Shown here: positions 25,850 to 35,360 of the stretch, one piece after another | Position numbering within the stretch: the stretch's first letter is position 1 | How the letters are laid out: every line of letters starts with the position of its first letter | NCBI GenBank assembly: GCA_910584945.1 | Contig: CAJUDY010000021.1 | Coordinates: forward strand, 1-64,000 | Length of the DNA stretch: 64,000 nt | Source: an uncultured Lachnospiraceae bacterium | GTDB taxonomy: Bacteria; Bacillota; Clostridia; Lachnospirales; Lachnospiraceae | Direction: 5' to 3' | The notes under the pieces: generated by a model | Told to the model about the DNA's origin: nothing | What the model saw: only the letters and a program-made list of their open reading frames with translations | Databases searched by the model: none | Made by a program: the position numbers and the translations under genes

Positions 25850-27037
25850 TTACTCAATAACCGTAGCCACACGTCCGGAGCCTACGGTACGACCGCCCTC
25901 ACGGATAGCAAAGGTAAGACCCTGCTCCATAGCGATCGGATGGATCAGCTCAATGCTCATCTCTACGTTGTCGCCAGGCATGCACATCTCTGTGCCTTCC
26001 GGAAGGTTGCAGACACCGGTAACATCAGTGGTTCTGAAGTAGAACTGCGGTCTGTAGTTGTTGAAGAACGGAGTATGACGTCCACCCTCGTCCTTGGTCA
26101 GCACGTATACCTGAGCCGTGAACTTGGTGTGGCATTTTACGCTGCCCGGTTTTGCAACAACCTGGCCGCGGACGATATCGGTTCTCTGTACGCCACGGAG
26201 AAGGATACCGATGTTATCACCAGCCTGAGCCTCGTCCAGAAGCTTACGGAACATCTCGATACCGGTTACAACGGTCTTACGGGACTCTTCCTTCACACCG
26301 ATGATCTCAACTTCCTCGTTCAGATGAAGCGTACCGCGCTCTACTCTACCGGTAGCAACGGTACCACGTCCGGTAATCGTGAACACATCCTCAACCGGCA
26401 TCAAGAACGGCTGATCCGTTGCACGCTGCGGGTCCGGAATGTAGCTGTCTACCGTATCCATCAGCTCCATGATCTTGTCGCCCCACTCGCTGCCCGGCTC
26501 TTCCAGAGCTTTCAGTGCAGAACCTTTGATGATCGGGCAATCCGTGAACTCGTACTCCTCAAGCTGCTCGGTGATCTCCATCTCCACCAGCTCCAGAAGC
26601 TCTTCGTCGTCTACCATATCGCATTTGTTCATGAAAACTACGATATAGGGAACGCCTACCTGACGGGACAGAAGGATATGCTCCTTGGTCTGTGCCATAA
26701 CGCCGTCGGTAGCAGCAACCACAAGGATTGCGCCGTCCATCTGTGCAGCACCGGTGATCATGTTCTTTACATAGTCCGCATGGCCGGGGCAGTCTACGTG
26801 CGCGTAATGTCTCTTCTCGGTCTCATACTCTACGTGAGCGGTGGAGATGGTGATTCCACGCTCTCTCTCTTCCGGAGCTTTATCGATGTTCTCGAAATCC
26901 GTAGCGGTATTTCCTGCTACTCTTTCGGAAAGAACCTTGGTGATTGCTGCGGTCAGAGTGGTTTTACCATGGTCTACGTGACCGATGGTTCCGATATTAC
27001 AATGTGGTTTAGTTCTGTCGAACTTAGCTTTTGCCAT
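25850..27037 (-). CDS. tuf: Elongation factor Tu
   Basis: GTPase that delivers aminoacyl-tRNA to the ribosome. Full length at 395 residues with GHVDHGKTTLTAAIT (P-loop), DCPGHADYVKNM, NKCDMVDD and the C-terminal barrels ending GGRTVGSGRVATVIE. Last gene of the str cluster, 106 bases after fusA, followed by a terminator. Confidence 0.98.
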   Translation of the reverse strand: MAKAKFDRTKPHCNIGTIGHVDHGKTTLTAAITKVLSERVAGNTATDFENIDKAPEERERGITISTAHVEYETEKRHYAHVDCPGHADYVKNMITGAAQMDGAILVVAATDGVMAQTKEHILLSRQVGVPYIVVFMNKCDMVDDEELLELVEMEITEQLEEYEFTDCPIIKGSALKALEEPGSEWGDKIMELMDTVDSYIPDPQRATDQPFLMPVEDVFTITGRGTVATGRVERGTLHLNEEVEIIGVKEESRKTVVTGIEMFRKLLDEAQAGDNIGILLRGVQRTDIVRGQVVAKPGSVKCHTKFTAQVYVLTKDEGGRHTPFFNNYRPQFYFRTTDVTGVCNLPEGTEMCMPGDNVEMSIELIHPIAMEQGLTFAIREGGRTVGSGRVATVIE

Positions 27038-27143
27038 TTTTGTTTTCCTCCTTTAGATCAGATAACTTCTACGATTTTCTATAATTGACCCGCTATCCTT
27101 GATTATATTTCAAATGGACCTATTTTGCAAGCCTGTTTGTGGT

Positions 27144-29261
27144 TTATTTTGTCTTTGCAGCAAGAACTTTTTCCTGAACGCTCTTGGGAACCTGCTCGTA
27201 TTTCTCAAAGAACATGGAATAGTTGCCGCGGCCCTGGGTTCTGGAACGAAGATCGGTCGCATAACCGAACATCTCCGCCAACGGTACATATCCGCGGATC
27301 ATCTTGCCTCCGCCGATATCCTCCATGCCCTCGATGCGTCCCCGGCGGGAGTTGATATCGCCGATGACGTCTCCCATATAGTCTTCCGGAGTGGTAACCT
27401 CCACCTTCATGATCGGCTCTAAGAGCACGGCTCCCGCTTTCTGCATGGCCTCTTTGAATGCAAGAGAACCTGCGATGTGGAATGCCATCTCTGAGGAGTC
27501 AACCTCATGATAGGAACCGTCAAATACGGTTGCATGGATGCCTAAAACCGGGAATCCTCCAAGGATACCTGCCTTCGCCGCTTCCTCGATTCCTTCACCG
27601 ACTGCCGGAATGTATTCCTTCGGAATCGCACCGCCGACCACGGAAGAATCGAACTTGAACAGCTCTTCGCCGTTGGCGTCCATGGGCTCAAAGTGTACTT
27701 TACAGTGACCATACTGTCCGCGTCCGCCGGACTGCTTCGCATACTTGGAATCCACATCCACCGCCTTGGTGAAGGTCTCCTTGTAAGCAACCTGCGGCGC
27801 GCCTACATTCGCTTCTACCTTAAACTCGCGAAGCAGACGGTCCACGATGATCTCCAGATGAAGCTCGCCCATACCTGCGATAATGGTCTGACCGGTCTCC
27901 GGGTCCGTATGCGCACGGAAAGTCGGGTCTTCCTCCGCAAGCTTCGCGAGAGACTCGCCCAGCTTGCCCTGGCCTGCCTTGGTCTTGGGCTCGATCGCCA
28001 GCTCGATCACCGGCTCCGGGAACTCCATGGACTCCAGGATCACCGGATGCTGCTCGTCGCAGATGGTATCGCCGGTGGTCGTCAGCTTAAAGCCTACCGC
28101 TGCCGCGATATCGCCGGAGTACACCTTGTCGAGCTCCTGCCGCTTGTTGGCATGCATCTGCAGGATACGTCCCACGCGCTCCTTCTTGCCCTTGGTGGAG
28201 TTATATACATAGGAACCGGAATTCATGGTACCGGAATATACACGGAAGAATGCCAGCTTTCCTACGAAGGGGTCCGCCATGATCTTGAACGCCAGCGCCG
28301 AGAAGGGTTCTTCATCGGAAGAGTGTCTCTCGATCTCGTTGCCGTCCATATCGGTTCCCTTGATCGCCGGGATGTCGGTGGGCGCCGGCATATACTCCAG
28401 AATCGCATCCAGAAGCTTCTGTACGCCCTTGTTTCTGTATGCGCTTCCGCAGCATACCGGAACCGCCGTACACTCGCAGGTCGCCTTGCGCAGAACCGCC
28501 TTCATCGCTTCCACGGACGGCTCCTCTCCCTCCAGATACTCCATCATCAGGTCGTCGTCCAGCTCGCAGATCTTCTCCACCAGCTCGGTGCGGTATAATT
28601 CGGCGTCGTCTTTCATATCATCCGGAATCTCGGTGATGGAAATATCGTCGCCCTTGTCATCATTGTAAATATATGCTTTCATCTCGAACAGGTCGATGAT
28701 TCCCTGGAACTCATCTTCCTTGCCGATCGGAAGCTGCAGGCAGATGGCGTTCTTACCCAGACGGGTCTTGATCATCTCCACTGCATTATAGAAATCTGCA
28801 CCCAGGATATCCATCTTGTTGATGAATGCCATACGGGGTACATTGTAAGTGTCGGCCTGACGCCATACGTTCTCGGACTGAGGCTCAACACCGCCCTTCG
28901 CACAGAAGACGCCTACTGCGCCGTCCAGCACGCGAAGGGAACGCTCCACTTCTACGGTAAAGTCAACATGGCCCGGGGTATCAATGATATTGATACGATG
29001 CTCCAGAGCACCCGGTTTTGCCTTGCAGTTTTCCTGCTGGGTCCAGTGACAGGTCGTAGCTGCGGAAGTGATCGTGATACCTCTCTCCTGCTCCTGCTCC
29101 ATCCAGTCCATGGTGGCAGTACCTTCGTGAGTATCACCGATCTTGTAGTTCACACCAGTATAGTACAGGATACGCTCGGTCAATGTGGTCTTGCCCGCAT
29201 CGATATGAGCCATAATCCCGATATTCCTGGTCCTCTCCAACGGATATTCTCTTCCAGCCAA
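27144..29261 (-). CDS. fusA: Elongation factor G
   Basis: Translocation GTPase of 705 residues, normal length. It shows AHIDAGKTTLTERIL, the DTPGHVDFTVEVERSLR segment, NKMDILGADF, and domains III-V with LHLEIIVDRLLREF. Starts 12 bases after rpsG in the str operon. One copy is visible in the window. Confidence 0.98.
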   Translation of the reverse strand: MAGREYPLERTRNIGIMAHIDAGKTTLTERILYYTGVNYKIGDTHEGTATMDWMEQEQERGITITSAATTCHWTQQENCKAKPGALEHRINIIDTPGHVDFTVEVERSLRVLDGAVGVFCAKGGVEPQSENVWRQADTYNVPRMAFINKMDILGADFYNAVEMIKTRLGKNAICLQLPIGKEDEFQGIIDLFEMKAYIYNDDKGDDISITEIPDDMKDDAELYRTELVEKICELDDDLMMEYLEGEEPSVEAMKAVLRKATCECTAVPVCCGSAYRNKGVQKLLDAILEYMPAPTDIPAIKGTDMDGNEIERHSSDEEPFSALAFKIMADPFVGKLAFFRVYSGTMNSGSYVYNSTKGKKERVGRILQMHANKRQELDKVYSGDIAAAVGFKLTTTGDTICDEQHPVILESMEFPEPVIELAIEPKTKAGQGKLGESLAKLAEEDPTFRAHTDPETGQTIIAGMGELHLEIIVDRLLREFKVEANVGAPQVAYKETFTKAVDVDSKYAKQSGGRGQYGHCKVHFEPMDANGEELFKFDSSVVGGAIPKEYIPAVGEGIEEAAKAGILGGFPVLGIHATVFDGSYHEVDSSEMAFHIAGSLAFKEAMQKAGAVLLEPIMKVEVTTPEDYMGDVIGDINSRRGRIEGMEDIGGGKMIRGYVPLAEMFGYATDLRSRTQGRGNYSMFFEKYEQVPKSVQEKVLAAKTK

Positions 29262-29273
29262 TGGATTTTCCTC

Positions 29274-29744
29274 CTAGAATCTGTAATGTGCAAATGCCTT
29301 GTTTGCCTCTGCCATCTTGTGCATGTCTTCTTTTCTCTTCACGGCTGCACCGGTGTTGTTCGCTGCATCCATGATCTCGTTCGCCAGTCTTTCTTCCATG
29401 GTCTTCTCGCCTCTCTTGCGGGAGAACATGGTCAGCCAGCGCAGAGCCAGCGCCTGACGGCGGTCTGCTCTTACCTCGATGGGCACCTGATAGGTGGCGC
29501 CGCCGATTCGTCTTGCCTTTACTTCAAGTACCGGCATGATATTGTTCATGGCCTCCTCAAAGACTTCCAGAGCCGACTTCTCGGTCTTTGCTTCTACTTT
29601 TGCAAATGCGCCGTATACAATCTTCTGTGCTACACCTTTCTTGCCGTCCAGCATGATATTGTTGATCAGCTTGGTAACCACTTTATTATTGTACAGCGGA
29701 TCTGCCAATACGTCTCTCTTCTGCGTATGTCCTTTACGTGGCAC
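29274..29744 (-). CDS. rpsG: 30S ribosomal protein S7
   Basis: Primary 16S rRNA head-domain binder, 156 residues, start PRKGHTQKRDVLADPLYN and end ANKAFAHYRF. The gap to rpsL is 195 bases, longer than usual, and may hold an S7 autoregulatory site or a promoter; I see no certain signal in it. Confidence 0.97.
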   Translation of the reverse strand: MPRKGHTQKRDVLADPLYNNKVVTKLINNIMLDGKKGVAQKIVYGAFAKVEAKTEKSALEVFEEAMNNIMPVLEVKARRIGGATYQVPIEVRADRRQALALRWLTMFSRKRGEKTMEERLANEIMDAANNTGAAVKRKEDMHKMAEANKAFAHYRF

Positions 29745-29939
29745 GTTACTTCCCTCCTTAATGATTCATTAGATCACAGGTACTCACATGTGTCGTTCTA
29801 CTTGTGTCCGTGCCCGGGTAATTCTTCTATCCATAAAACCCGCAGTCATAGGTTTTCCGATGAACTCCTGGCACAGGGCAGCGCTTACGCGATGCCAACA
29901 ATCATAGTTCTGTTTGTGATACTCTTGATGACTGTTTCT

Positions 29940-30362
<423 letters not shown>

Positions 30363-30449
30363 TCCTTTCACCTCCTGCATATTTGTGGCAGGTTTATCCT
30401 GCGACGGTAAGAGTTCTTACCATGACTGCTGTTCTTTTCAGACTCGCCG

Positions 30450-30478
30450 AAAAAGCACGCGTGCCGAAACACGCATGC
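30450..30478 (-). promoter_or_regulatory. Hairpin with T run at the 5' end of the str transcript
   Basis: A 9-bp stem (30470-30478 with 30455-30463, one wobble) with a six-base loop is followed by five T on the minus strand. It begins at the expected transcription start of the rpsL promoter. It could stabilise the mRNA 5' end or act as an early attenuator. Confidence 0.6.
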
Positions 30479-30484
30479 TCAATT

Positions 30485-30513
30485 ATTATATATAATACAT
30501 CCTGCCTTGTCAA
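30485..30513 (-). promoter_or_regulatory. Promoter of the rpsL-rpsG-fusA-tuf operon
   Basis: Minus-strand TTGACA (30508-30513), 17-base spacer, TATAAT (30485-30490): a consensus sigma-A promoter. It lies in the 243-base gene-free stretch 30363-30605. Confidence 0.9.
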
Positions 30514-30605
30514 TGCTTTTTTTCATTTTCTGTGCTTCGTGTTCCTCATAAACACACAGCTTCCCCAAGGTGTCTTTTTTATTTCTCTGCAACCGGCACG
30601 CGCGG

Positions 30606-31289
30606 TCAGCCGGCCACTTCTTTCCCGCACTCGGGGCAGAATTTTATTCCCTTCTGGAGTATGTTTCCGCATGCACATACAATCTCCTGCGGCCGTTCTT
30701 CCACTTTTTTTCCGCACACCCCGCAAAATTTTGCTCCATCCTGCAGAACTGCTCCGCATTCGCATTTTCTTTCACTTCCTCCGGTTTCCTGTATCATTTT
30801 GTTTTCCTGTATTCTTGTTACGCACAGGTATCCCTCGACAATGTCATATATATCCTTACTAAATTTCTTAAATGATGCTTTATTGGCCCTACTGCTTACA
30901 ACACCTGCACCTGCTGCCACAGCTGCTCCCCCAGCAAACAACGGCAAAAAAGTGAAACCCAGAGCCATCCCCGCTACCATGGCGCCCATTGCTGATGCTG
31001 TACCTATCATAGAGTCCTTATTCTGTGTTATCAGAAGGTTAACATTAACACTAACATAACATGAACTCTCTGAAAATGTCAGTTTAACAACACATGCCTC
31101 CTTCCATTCTCCGCTATCTTCTTTCTTGGTTTTCACCAGGACTTCTGTTTTTATAATATAAAAATTAGGCCCGGTTTCCGTTGTCATTCTCGCCTGATCG
31201 CTGGATGGATTAACATAGGTTGCTACTGCCTGATACACCTCCTCTTTGTTGTATTTTTTCATAATCGAAATCATCTTGCTGTCTTTCAT
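30606..31289 (-). CDS. Double zinc-ribbon protein with Gly/Ala-rich membrane segment
   Basis: Fourth gene of the GTPase operon, 227 residues. The N-terminal half (KKYNKEEVYQAVATYV ... KLTFSESS) is unassigned; a Gly/Ala-rich hydrophobic stretch spans about residues 93-130 (AMGAMVAGMALGFTFLPLFA). Two C-terminal zinc ribbons follow (CECGAVLQDGAKFCGVCG and CACGNILQKGIKFCPECG). The hydrophobic stretch resembles that of the dynamin-like protein in composition. It lies 61 bases after the preceding zinc-ribbon gene, with GGAGGAG upstream. Function unknown; a membrane-bound partner of the GTPase is the simplest idea. Confidence 0.75.
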   Translation of the reverse strand: MKDSKMISIMKKYNKEEVYQAVATYVNPSSDQARMTTETGPNFYIIKTEVLVKTKKEDSGEWKEACVVKLTFSESSCYVSVNVNLLITQNKDSMIGTASAMGAMVAGMALGFTFLPLFAGGAAVAAGAGVVSSRANKASFKKFSKDIYDIVEGYLCVTRIQENKMIQETGGSERKCECGAVLQDGAKFCGVCGKKVEERPQEIVCACGNILQKGIKFCPECGKEVAG

Positions 31290-31350
31290 TCTTCTCCTCC
31301 ATGATTACATCAAATAAACCTGCCTATGATTTCAGCATTCCACAGACCAT

Positions 31351-31896
31351 TCAGCCTTCTACCTTCCTCCCGCACTCCATACACATAAACTGCCCTTTCG
31401 GAACTTTCGCTCCGCAGATGCATTCCAGATAAACCTGCTCCTCATGCATTGAATGCTGTCCGCCGTTTTCCATGTTTTCCTTCAGATTCTTCCCGCAGTT
31501 AGGACAGAACTTCAGATCGCTCTTTATCAAATTACCACAAGAGCAGGTAATTATCCCGTTATCCACCGGTTTCCCGCAGTTGGAACAAAACGCACTGCCC
31601 TCTGCAAGCGGCTGGCCGCAGCTGCATATACGAGCCTTTTTACCGCGCAGCTCCCGGCTCTGCTTCTCTGCTTCCAACTCTGCAAGCTCCTGTTCCAAAG
31701 CGTCTATTTTCTCAAAGTAAACTGCCAGCTCCGGAAAATCTGCTTTTCCCTGTTTATACAGATCATAGACATCCATTCCTATAAATCCATATATTTTGGA
31801 ACGCTCTTTTTTCTTTTCTTCCAACAGCTTTCTCATATTATTATCTGCTAAAGCACCAGATAAAGGATTGGTAAGCTTCGGCATACTGATTCCCAT
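31351..31896 (-). CDS. Triple zinc-ribbon coiled-coil protein
   Basis: Third gene of the GTPase operon, 181 residues. A helical, probably coiled N-terminal half (KKKERSKIYGF ... ALEQELAELEAEKQSRELR) is followed by three zinc ribbons of CxC-x(11-12)-CxxC type: CSCGQPLAEGSAFCSNCGK, CSCGNLIKSDLKFCPNCGK and CICGAKVPKGQFMCMECGR. ATG at 31896 shares one base with the stop of the upstream gene (TGATG), so it is coupled. No membrane helix. Family not recognised beyond zinc-ribbon. Confidence 0.75.
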   Translation of the reverse strand: MGISMPKLTNPLSGALADNNMRKLLEEKKKERSKIYGFIGMDVYDLYKQGKADFPELAVYFEKIDALEQELAELEAEKQSRELRGKKARICSCGQPLAEGSAFCSNCGKPVDNGIITCSCGNLIKSDLKFCPNCGKNLKENMENGGQHSMHEEQVYLECICGAKVPKGQFMCMECGRKVEG

Positions 31897-33206
31897 CAAA
31901 ATTCCACCTTTCGCTTTATATTTTCCCATTCATAACAAAGTTTTGCAAATTCGGCCCCTTCCGGGTCTGTTTTTTTCTGTCCGTCCAACAGTTGTGTCAA
32001 AAGCTTCTGATATCCCTGATCCACATAAGCTTCTATTGCATCAAAGCTTTTTTTCACGGAAACCATGAGCGGCTCCTGCTGTTTCCATTCCTTCATGGCA
32101 GTCCTTAACCACATTTCCGCCTCTTCCGTTATGCGATTCCTGCAGTGTCTGTCCAGTCTTTTCATCCAGAGCCAGTACAGCGCAAGCAAAAGCAAAGCAA
32201 GCGGCAGCAGAATCATCAGCACGATACCAGACACCGTTCCAAGCAACTCTGGTACAGCTTTTGCTTTTATAGCATTTTCCCCTACTTTATCTATCTTCTC
32301 ATCCACCGCCCTGCTCAGAGAATCCAGGGCTCCGGAAGCATTCTCTGTCTCTGCGGCTGCCGTTTCCTGTGAAGCCAGCTCTTTTTGCTCGTCGGCATCC
32401 ATCCGCTCCAGCGCAATCTTGCCCGTAATGCCAAGAGCTATCATAAGCAGGAGCAGTACGACCGGCATCCATTTCTTTCTGATCGTCTTTCTCTTCATAC
32501 GCTTTACTGTCTTTTGTATGAGAACATGCACTTTCTCTGCATATTCTGCAATGCTGCTCTGTCCCTGCTCCAGATGCTGAATATAACCCCCGGAATCCCT
32601 GATCAGGCTATCCTGATTTTCATAATAGGTTTCATAAAATTTCCGTTGCGCTTCCTTGTCATAACCTGTACAGCAGAACAGATCTTTCAGGCGGTCAAAT
32701 GCATCCTGATAATTCTGATGGAGCATATCCACATATTTTTTCTGAAATGCTTCCATCTGCATCTTATACGTTTCGCCGATGGTATGAAACACATCGAAAA
32801 AGCGCTTTTTGTCAATCACATTTTCATAATATTCCTGTGCTCCAAAAGGCTCTTCCATCGATCTTTCAGCTTCCTGAATATATGCAGCTGAACCGTTTAT
32901 ATACTCTGATTTGAGAATCTCATTGGAACGCCTGCACCTTTCCATAATCTCAAAGGCTCTCTGCTCGATTTCATCATCAGAGCCTTTCTCTTTTGCTTCA
33001 CCTAGCAGCTGCTTTTTCATCTGTCCAAGCAGTTCTTCCAATTCCAGACTTTTTTCTGCCCACTCCGCCTGTGTCATCTTTGATTCCAGCTCTTTTTTAC
33101 AATCCTGTATAGCATCCAATAATCTTGTTTTCACATGATGGCCGGCTGCTATTTCCTCCATTTTGCATATCCACTGCAAAACCTCTTTCTTTACTTCCTT
33201 CTTCAT
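31896..33206 (-). CDS. Two-TM coiled-coil protein of the GTPase operon
   Basis: A 436-residue, mostly helical protein with no recognised family. Residues 1-245 are charged and helix-forming; a first membrane helix lies at about 247-267 (WMPVVLLLLMIALGITGKIAL). A loop of about 55 residues follows, then a second helix at about 323-349 (VLMILLPLALLLLALYWLW), and a C-terminal helical domain. Both large domains would be cytoplasmic. ATGA overlap with the GTPase gene shows translational coupling. A membrane partner of the dynamin-like GTPase is inferred from this. Confidence 0.75.
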   Translation of the reverse strand: MKKEVKKEVLQWICKMEEIAAGHHVKTRLLDAIQDCKKELESKMTQAEWAEKSLELEELLGQMKKQLLGEAKEKGSDDEIEQRAFEIMERCRRSNEILKSEYINGSAAYIQEAERSMEEPFGAQEYYENVIDKKRFFDVFHTIGETYKMQMEAFQKKYVDMLHQNYQDAFDRLKDLFCCTGYDKEAQRKFYETYYENQDSLIRDSGGYIQHLEQGQSSIAEYAEKVHVLIQKTVKRMKRKTIRKKWMPVVLLLLMIALGITGKIALERMDADEQKELASQETAAAETENASGALDSLSRAVDEKIDKVGENAIKAKAVPELLGTVSGIVLMILLPLALLLLALYWLWMKRLDRHCRNRITEEAEMWLRTAMKEWKQQEPLMVSVKKSFDAIEAYVDQGYQKLLTQLLDGQKKTDPEGAEFAKLCYEWENIKRKVEF

Positions 33207-35065
33207 ATCTCTAGACCACGCCTTTCCTCCAATTCCTCAATCTGCTGCAAATACCCTTGTATGGCGTTCAGCTTGTCCTCCAGCCTGAACATATTTTTTT
33301 CCTCAATATTGACAGACATGCGAAATTCCATAAAAAGTTTATCTGCACCCTCTGTCTCCCTCACGAAGAGCTTTTCGATCGTCTCAAAAATCTGCTCTAT
33401 GATCTCATTCTTGTTTTTCTCTGCTTCATCTCGGAACTCGGCTATGGCCTCTGCTGTTTTCTTCTCCAACTCCGGAAGTGTATTGGCTGATGCAATCTTT
33501 TTTGCAATTCTGGCAATGACCAGCGCCCCGATCACGGCCCCCACCGCCGGCCACAGCACGGCTCCTACTGCATTTACTGCCGTCACAGCTGCCGCCACTC
33601 CTGCTTTCGCCCCTGCGGCTGTTCCCGCTTTCGCTCCTATCGCTGTCATTACAGATGCAAATGTGCCTGCAACCGACATACCTGCCCCTGCTCCTGATAC
33701 CGCTCCTAGTGCTCCTCCTGCCACTTCTGCATTTGCAAGTACTCTTTCATACGCTCCTCTTGCCTTCCAAAGTTCCATAAATAATTCTTCAGAAGCATCT
33801 GCAAGACTGTGATAGTAATCCTTTGTCACCTCAATCTGACTGGTAGCCTTATACACCATGCTTTTCTTACTCTGTGCCATGGTTCCATAAAATTTATCCT
33901 TTAATTCAAGAATATTTTCCCTTTTATTCAGACAGTTCACAGCTCCGTCAAGCACTTTTTCCAATCCCGCCAGATAAATCCGAACTGTCTCCTGGGTTTT
34001 CCGGTTGACCTGGTCGGTCATCCGCTTTTGATAGCCTTCATTGACCAGGCTCAGATAATCCACAAAATCCGTACTTCCATTGGGAAAACGCTCCTTGATT
34101 CTGCAGGGATCCAGTTTGGCAGTTACTTCTTTTACATAGGCGGCTATTTCCTTCTCAATCTCTCTTTTTAAAGCCGCTTTTAAATCCTCTATTTTGACGC
34201 GATTATTCAGAATAAACTCGTCAAGAGAAGCATTGATCTTTTTTAAAACAACCGCATCGGATTCGTACTGCTGTCTGCGAAGATGAAAAGATTCAGATAA
34301 TTTCAGCAGCATTTTCTTTAATTCTGCCAGGTTTTCCTGTTGTCTTGTGAACACAGGGCTGCTGCCGATCACCTGATTGGAAACGTAATCCCGGACCGGA
34401 CGAAGGCTGTCTTCCCAATGGGATGAGACCCGGAAAATCGGCGCCTGAATCCCCGCCTCTTTCATATACTGCCGCAATTTTTTTTCATGTTCTTCAATAA
34501 TATGGTCTTTTTCCAGATCGCACTTCGTAAGCACAAAGATAACTTTTCTGGTCTCCACTTCCTCCAGAATATCCCATACCGCATAATCTCTGACTCTCCG
34601 CACATCAAAGACAACAAGGATCACACTGCTTTTGTACAGATACTTTTTTACACATTCCTTCAGACCGTCCTGCATAATCTGATCCAGTCCCTGCATATCC
34701 ACAATCTGCAGACCATCCAGCTCTTCTTTTGTTGTGAAAATACGCGTGACATATTCATTCACACATACGGTATCTTCTAAAACGCCGTAACGATACTCTT
34801 TGATATTTCTTGTATTCTCCACCGTTCCTTCATCAGGCAGTACCGATGAAAAGAGCCTGTGCAAAAAAGTACTTTTCCCGACACCGCTGCTGCCGATTGT
34901 GACAAACAGAAATGTCTCTGACACCTTATGCAGAAAACGATTCACAATCTCTTTTTCTCTGCTTGCGTCGCTGTCTTTGATAATCAGGCTTACATCTTCC
35001 AAAAGGTTCTCCATAATTTGCTTATCCTGATAGCGAAAAGGAAACTGTTGTTTTTGTTCTTTCAT
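33203..35065 (-). CDS. Bacterial dynamin-like GTPase
   Basis: Large GTPase of 620 residues. G1 is GSSGVGKST at 58-66, the switch region NTRNIKEYRYG follows, G3 is DMQGLD at 123-128, and G4 is TKCD at 180-183. A long helical stalk-like region comes next. Near residues 425-510 is an extremely Gly/Ala-rich hydrophobic hairpin (GALGAVSGAGAGMSVAG ... AVLWPAVGAVIGALVIA), as in membrane-inserting bacterial dynamin-like proteins, and then a C-terminal helical segment that would return to the stalk. Such proteins remodel or fuse membranes, and some act in phage defence; which applies here is unknown. ATG at 35065 has AGGAAA upstream; a GTG at 35074 is an alternative. Codon and base use is visibly more AT-rich than the flanking ribosomal genes. 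Confidence 0.85.
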   Translation of the reverse strand: MKEQKQQFPFRYQDKQIMENLLEDVSLIIKDSDASREKEIVNRFLHKVSETFLFVTIGSSGVGKSTFLHRLFSSVLPDEGTVENTRNIKEYRYGVLEDTVCVNEYVTRIFTTKEELDGLQIVDMQGLDQIMQDGLKECVKKYLYKSSVILVVFDVRRVRDYAVWDILEEVETRKVIFVLTKCDLEKDHIIEEHEKKLRQYMKEAGIQAPIFRVSSHWEDSLRPVRDYVSNQVIGSSPVFTRQQENLAELKKMLLKLSESFHLRRQQYESDAVVLKKINASLDEFILNNRVKIEDLKAALKREIEKEIAAYVKEVTAKLDPCRIKERFPNGSTDFVDYLSLVNEGYQKRMTDQVNRKTQETVRIYLAGLEKVLDGAVNCLNKRENILELKDKFYGTMAQSKKSMVYKATSQIEVTKDYYHSLADASEELFMELWKARGAYERVLANAEVAGGALGAVSGAGAGMSVAGTFASVMTAIGAKAGTAAGAKAGVAAAVTAVNAVGAVLWPAVGAVIGALVIARIAKKIASANTLPELEKKTAEAIAEFRDEAEKNKNEIIEQIFETIEKLFVRETEGADKLFMEFRMSVNIEEKNMFRLEDKLNAIQGYLQQIEELEERRGLEI

Positions 35066-35114
35066 ACTGCTCACTTTCCTGATCCGGACACAACGGAATC
35101 AATTTTATTTATAA

Positions 35115-35145
35115 ATTATACCCCCCCCCACTTTGTGAATGTCAA
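35115..35145 (-). promoter_or_regulatory. Promoter with G9 tract upstream of the dynamin-like operon
   Basis: Minus-strand TTGACA (35140-35145) and TATAAT (35115-35120), both perfect consensus, separated by 19 bases that include nine consecutive G (35121-35129) abutting the -10 box. Loss of one or two G would bring the spacing to the optimal 18 or 17. This is the classic layout of a slipped-strand phase-variable promoter. Confidence 0.85.
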
Positions 35146-35304
35146 GTTTTCTCCCCGTTATTTCTTACTTTCCCTTTACTACAAAATCTTTTTGCCATAC
35201 GCCTTCCCTACTGGCTGCCCATTCTCCATCTCTCTTTGCTACTGCCGATATAACGAATTTACATTCCTGTTGCAATTCCTTTTCTTAGGATTTTCTTAAA
35301 CCGC

Positions 35305-35333
35305 TGGACACCATTCCCCTTTGATGCTATGAT
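35305..35333 (+). promoter_or_regulatory. Promoter of the VanZ-like gene
   Basis: Plus-strand TGGACA (35305-35310), 17-base spacer, TATGAT (35328-35333), 28 bases before the ATG. Confidence 0.75.
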
Positions 35334-35360
35334 AGGGCAAACCAAAAAGGAGCGAAAACG

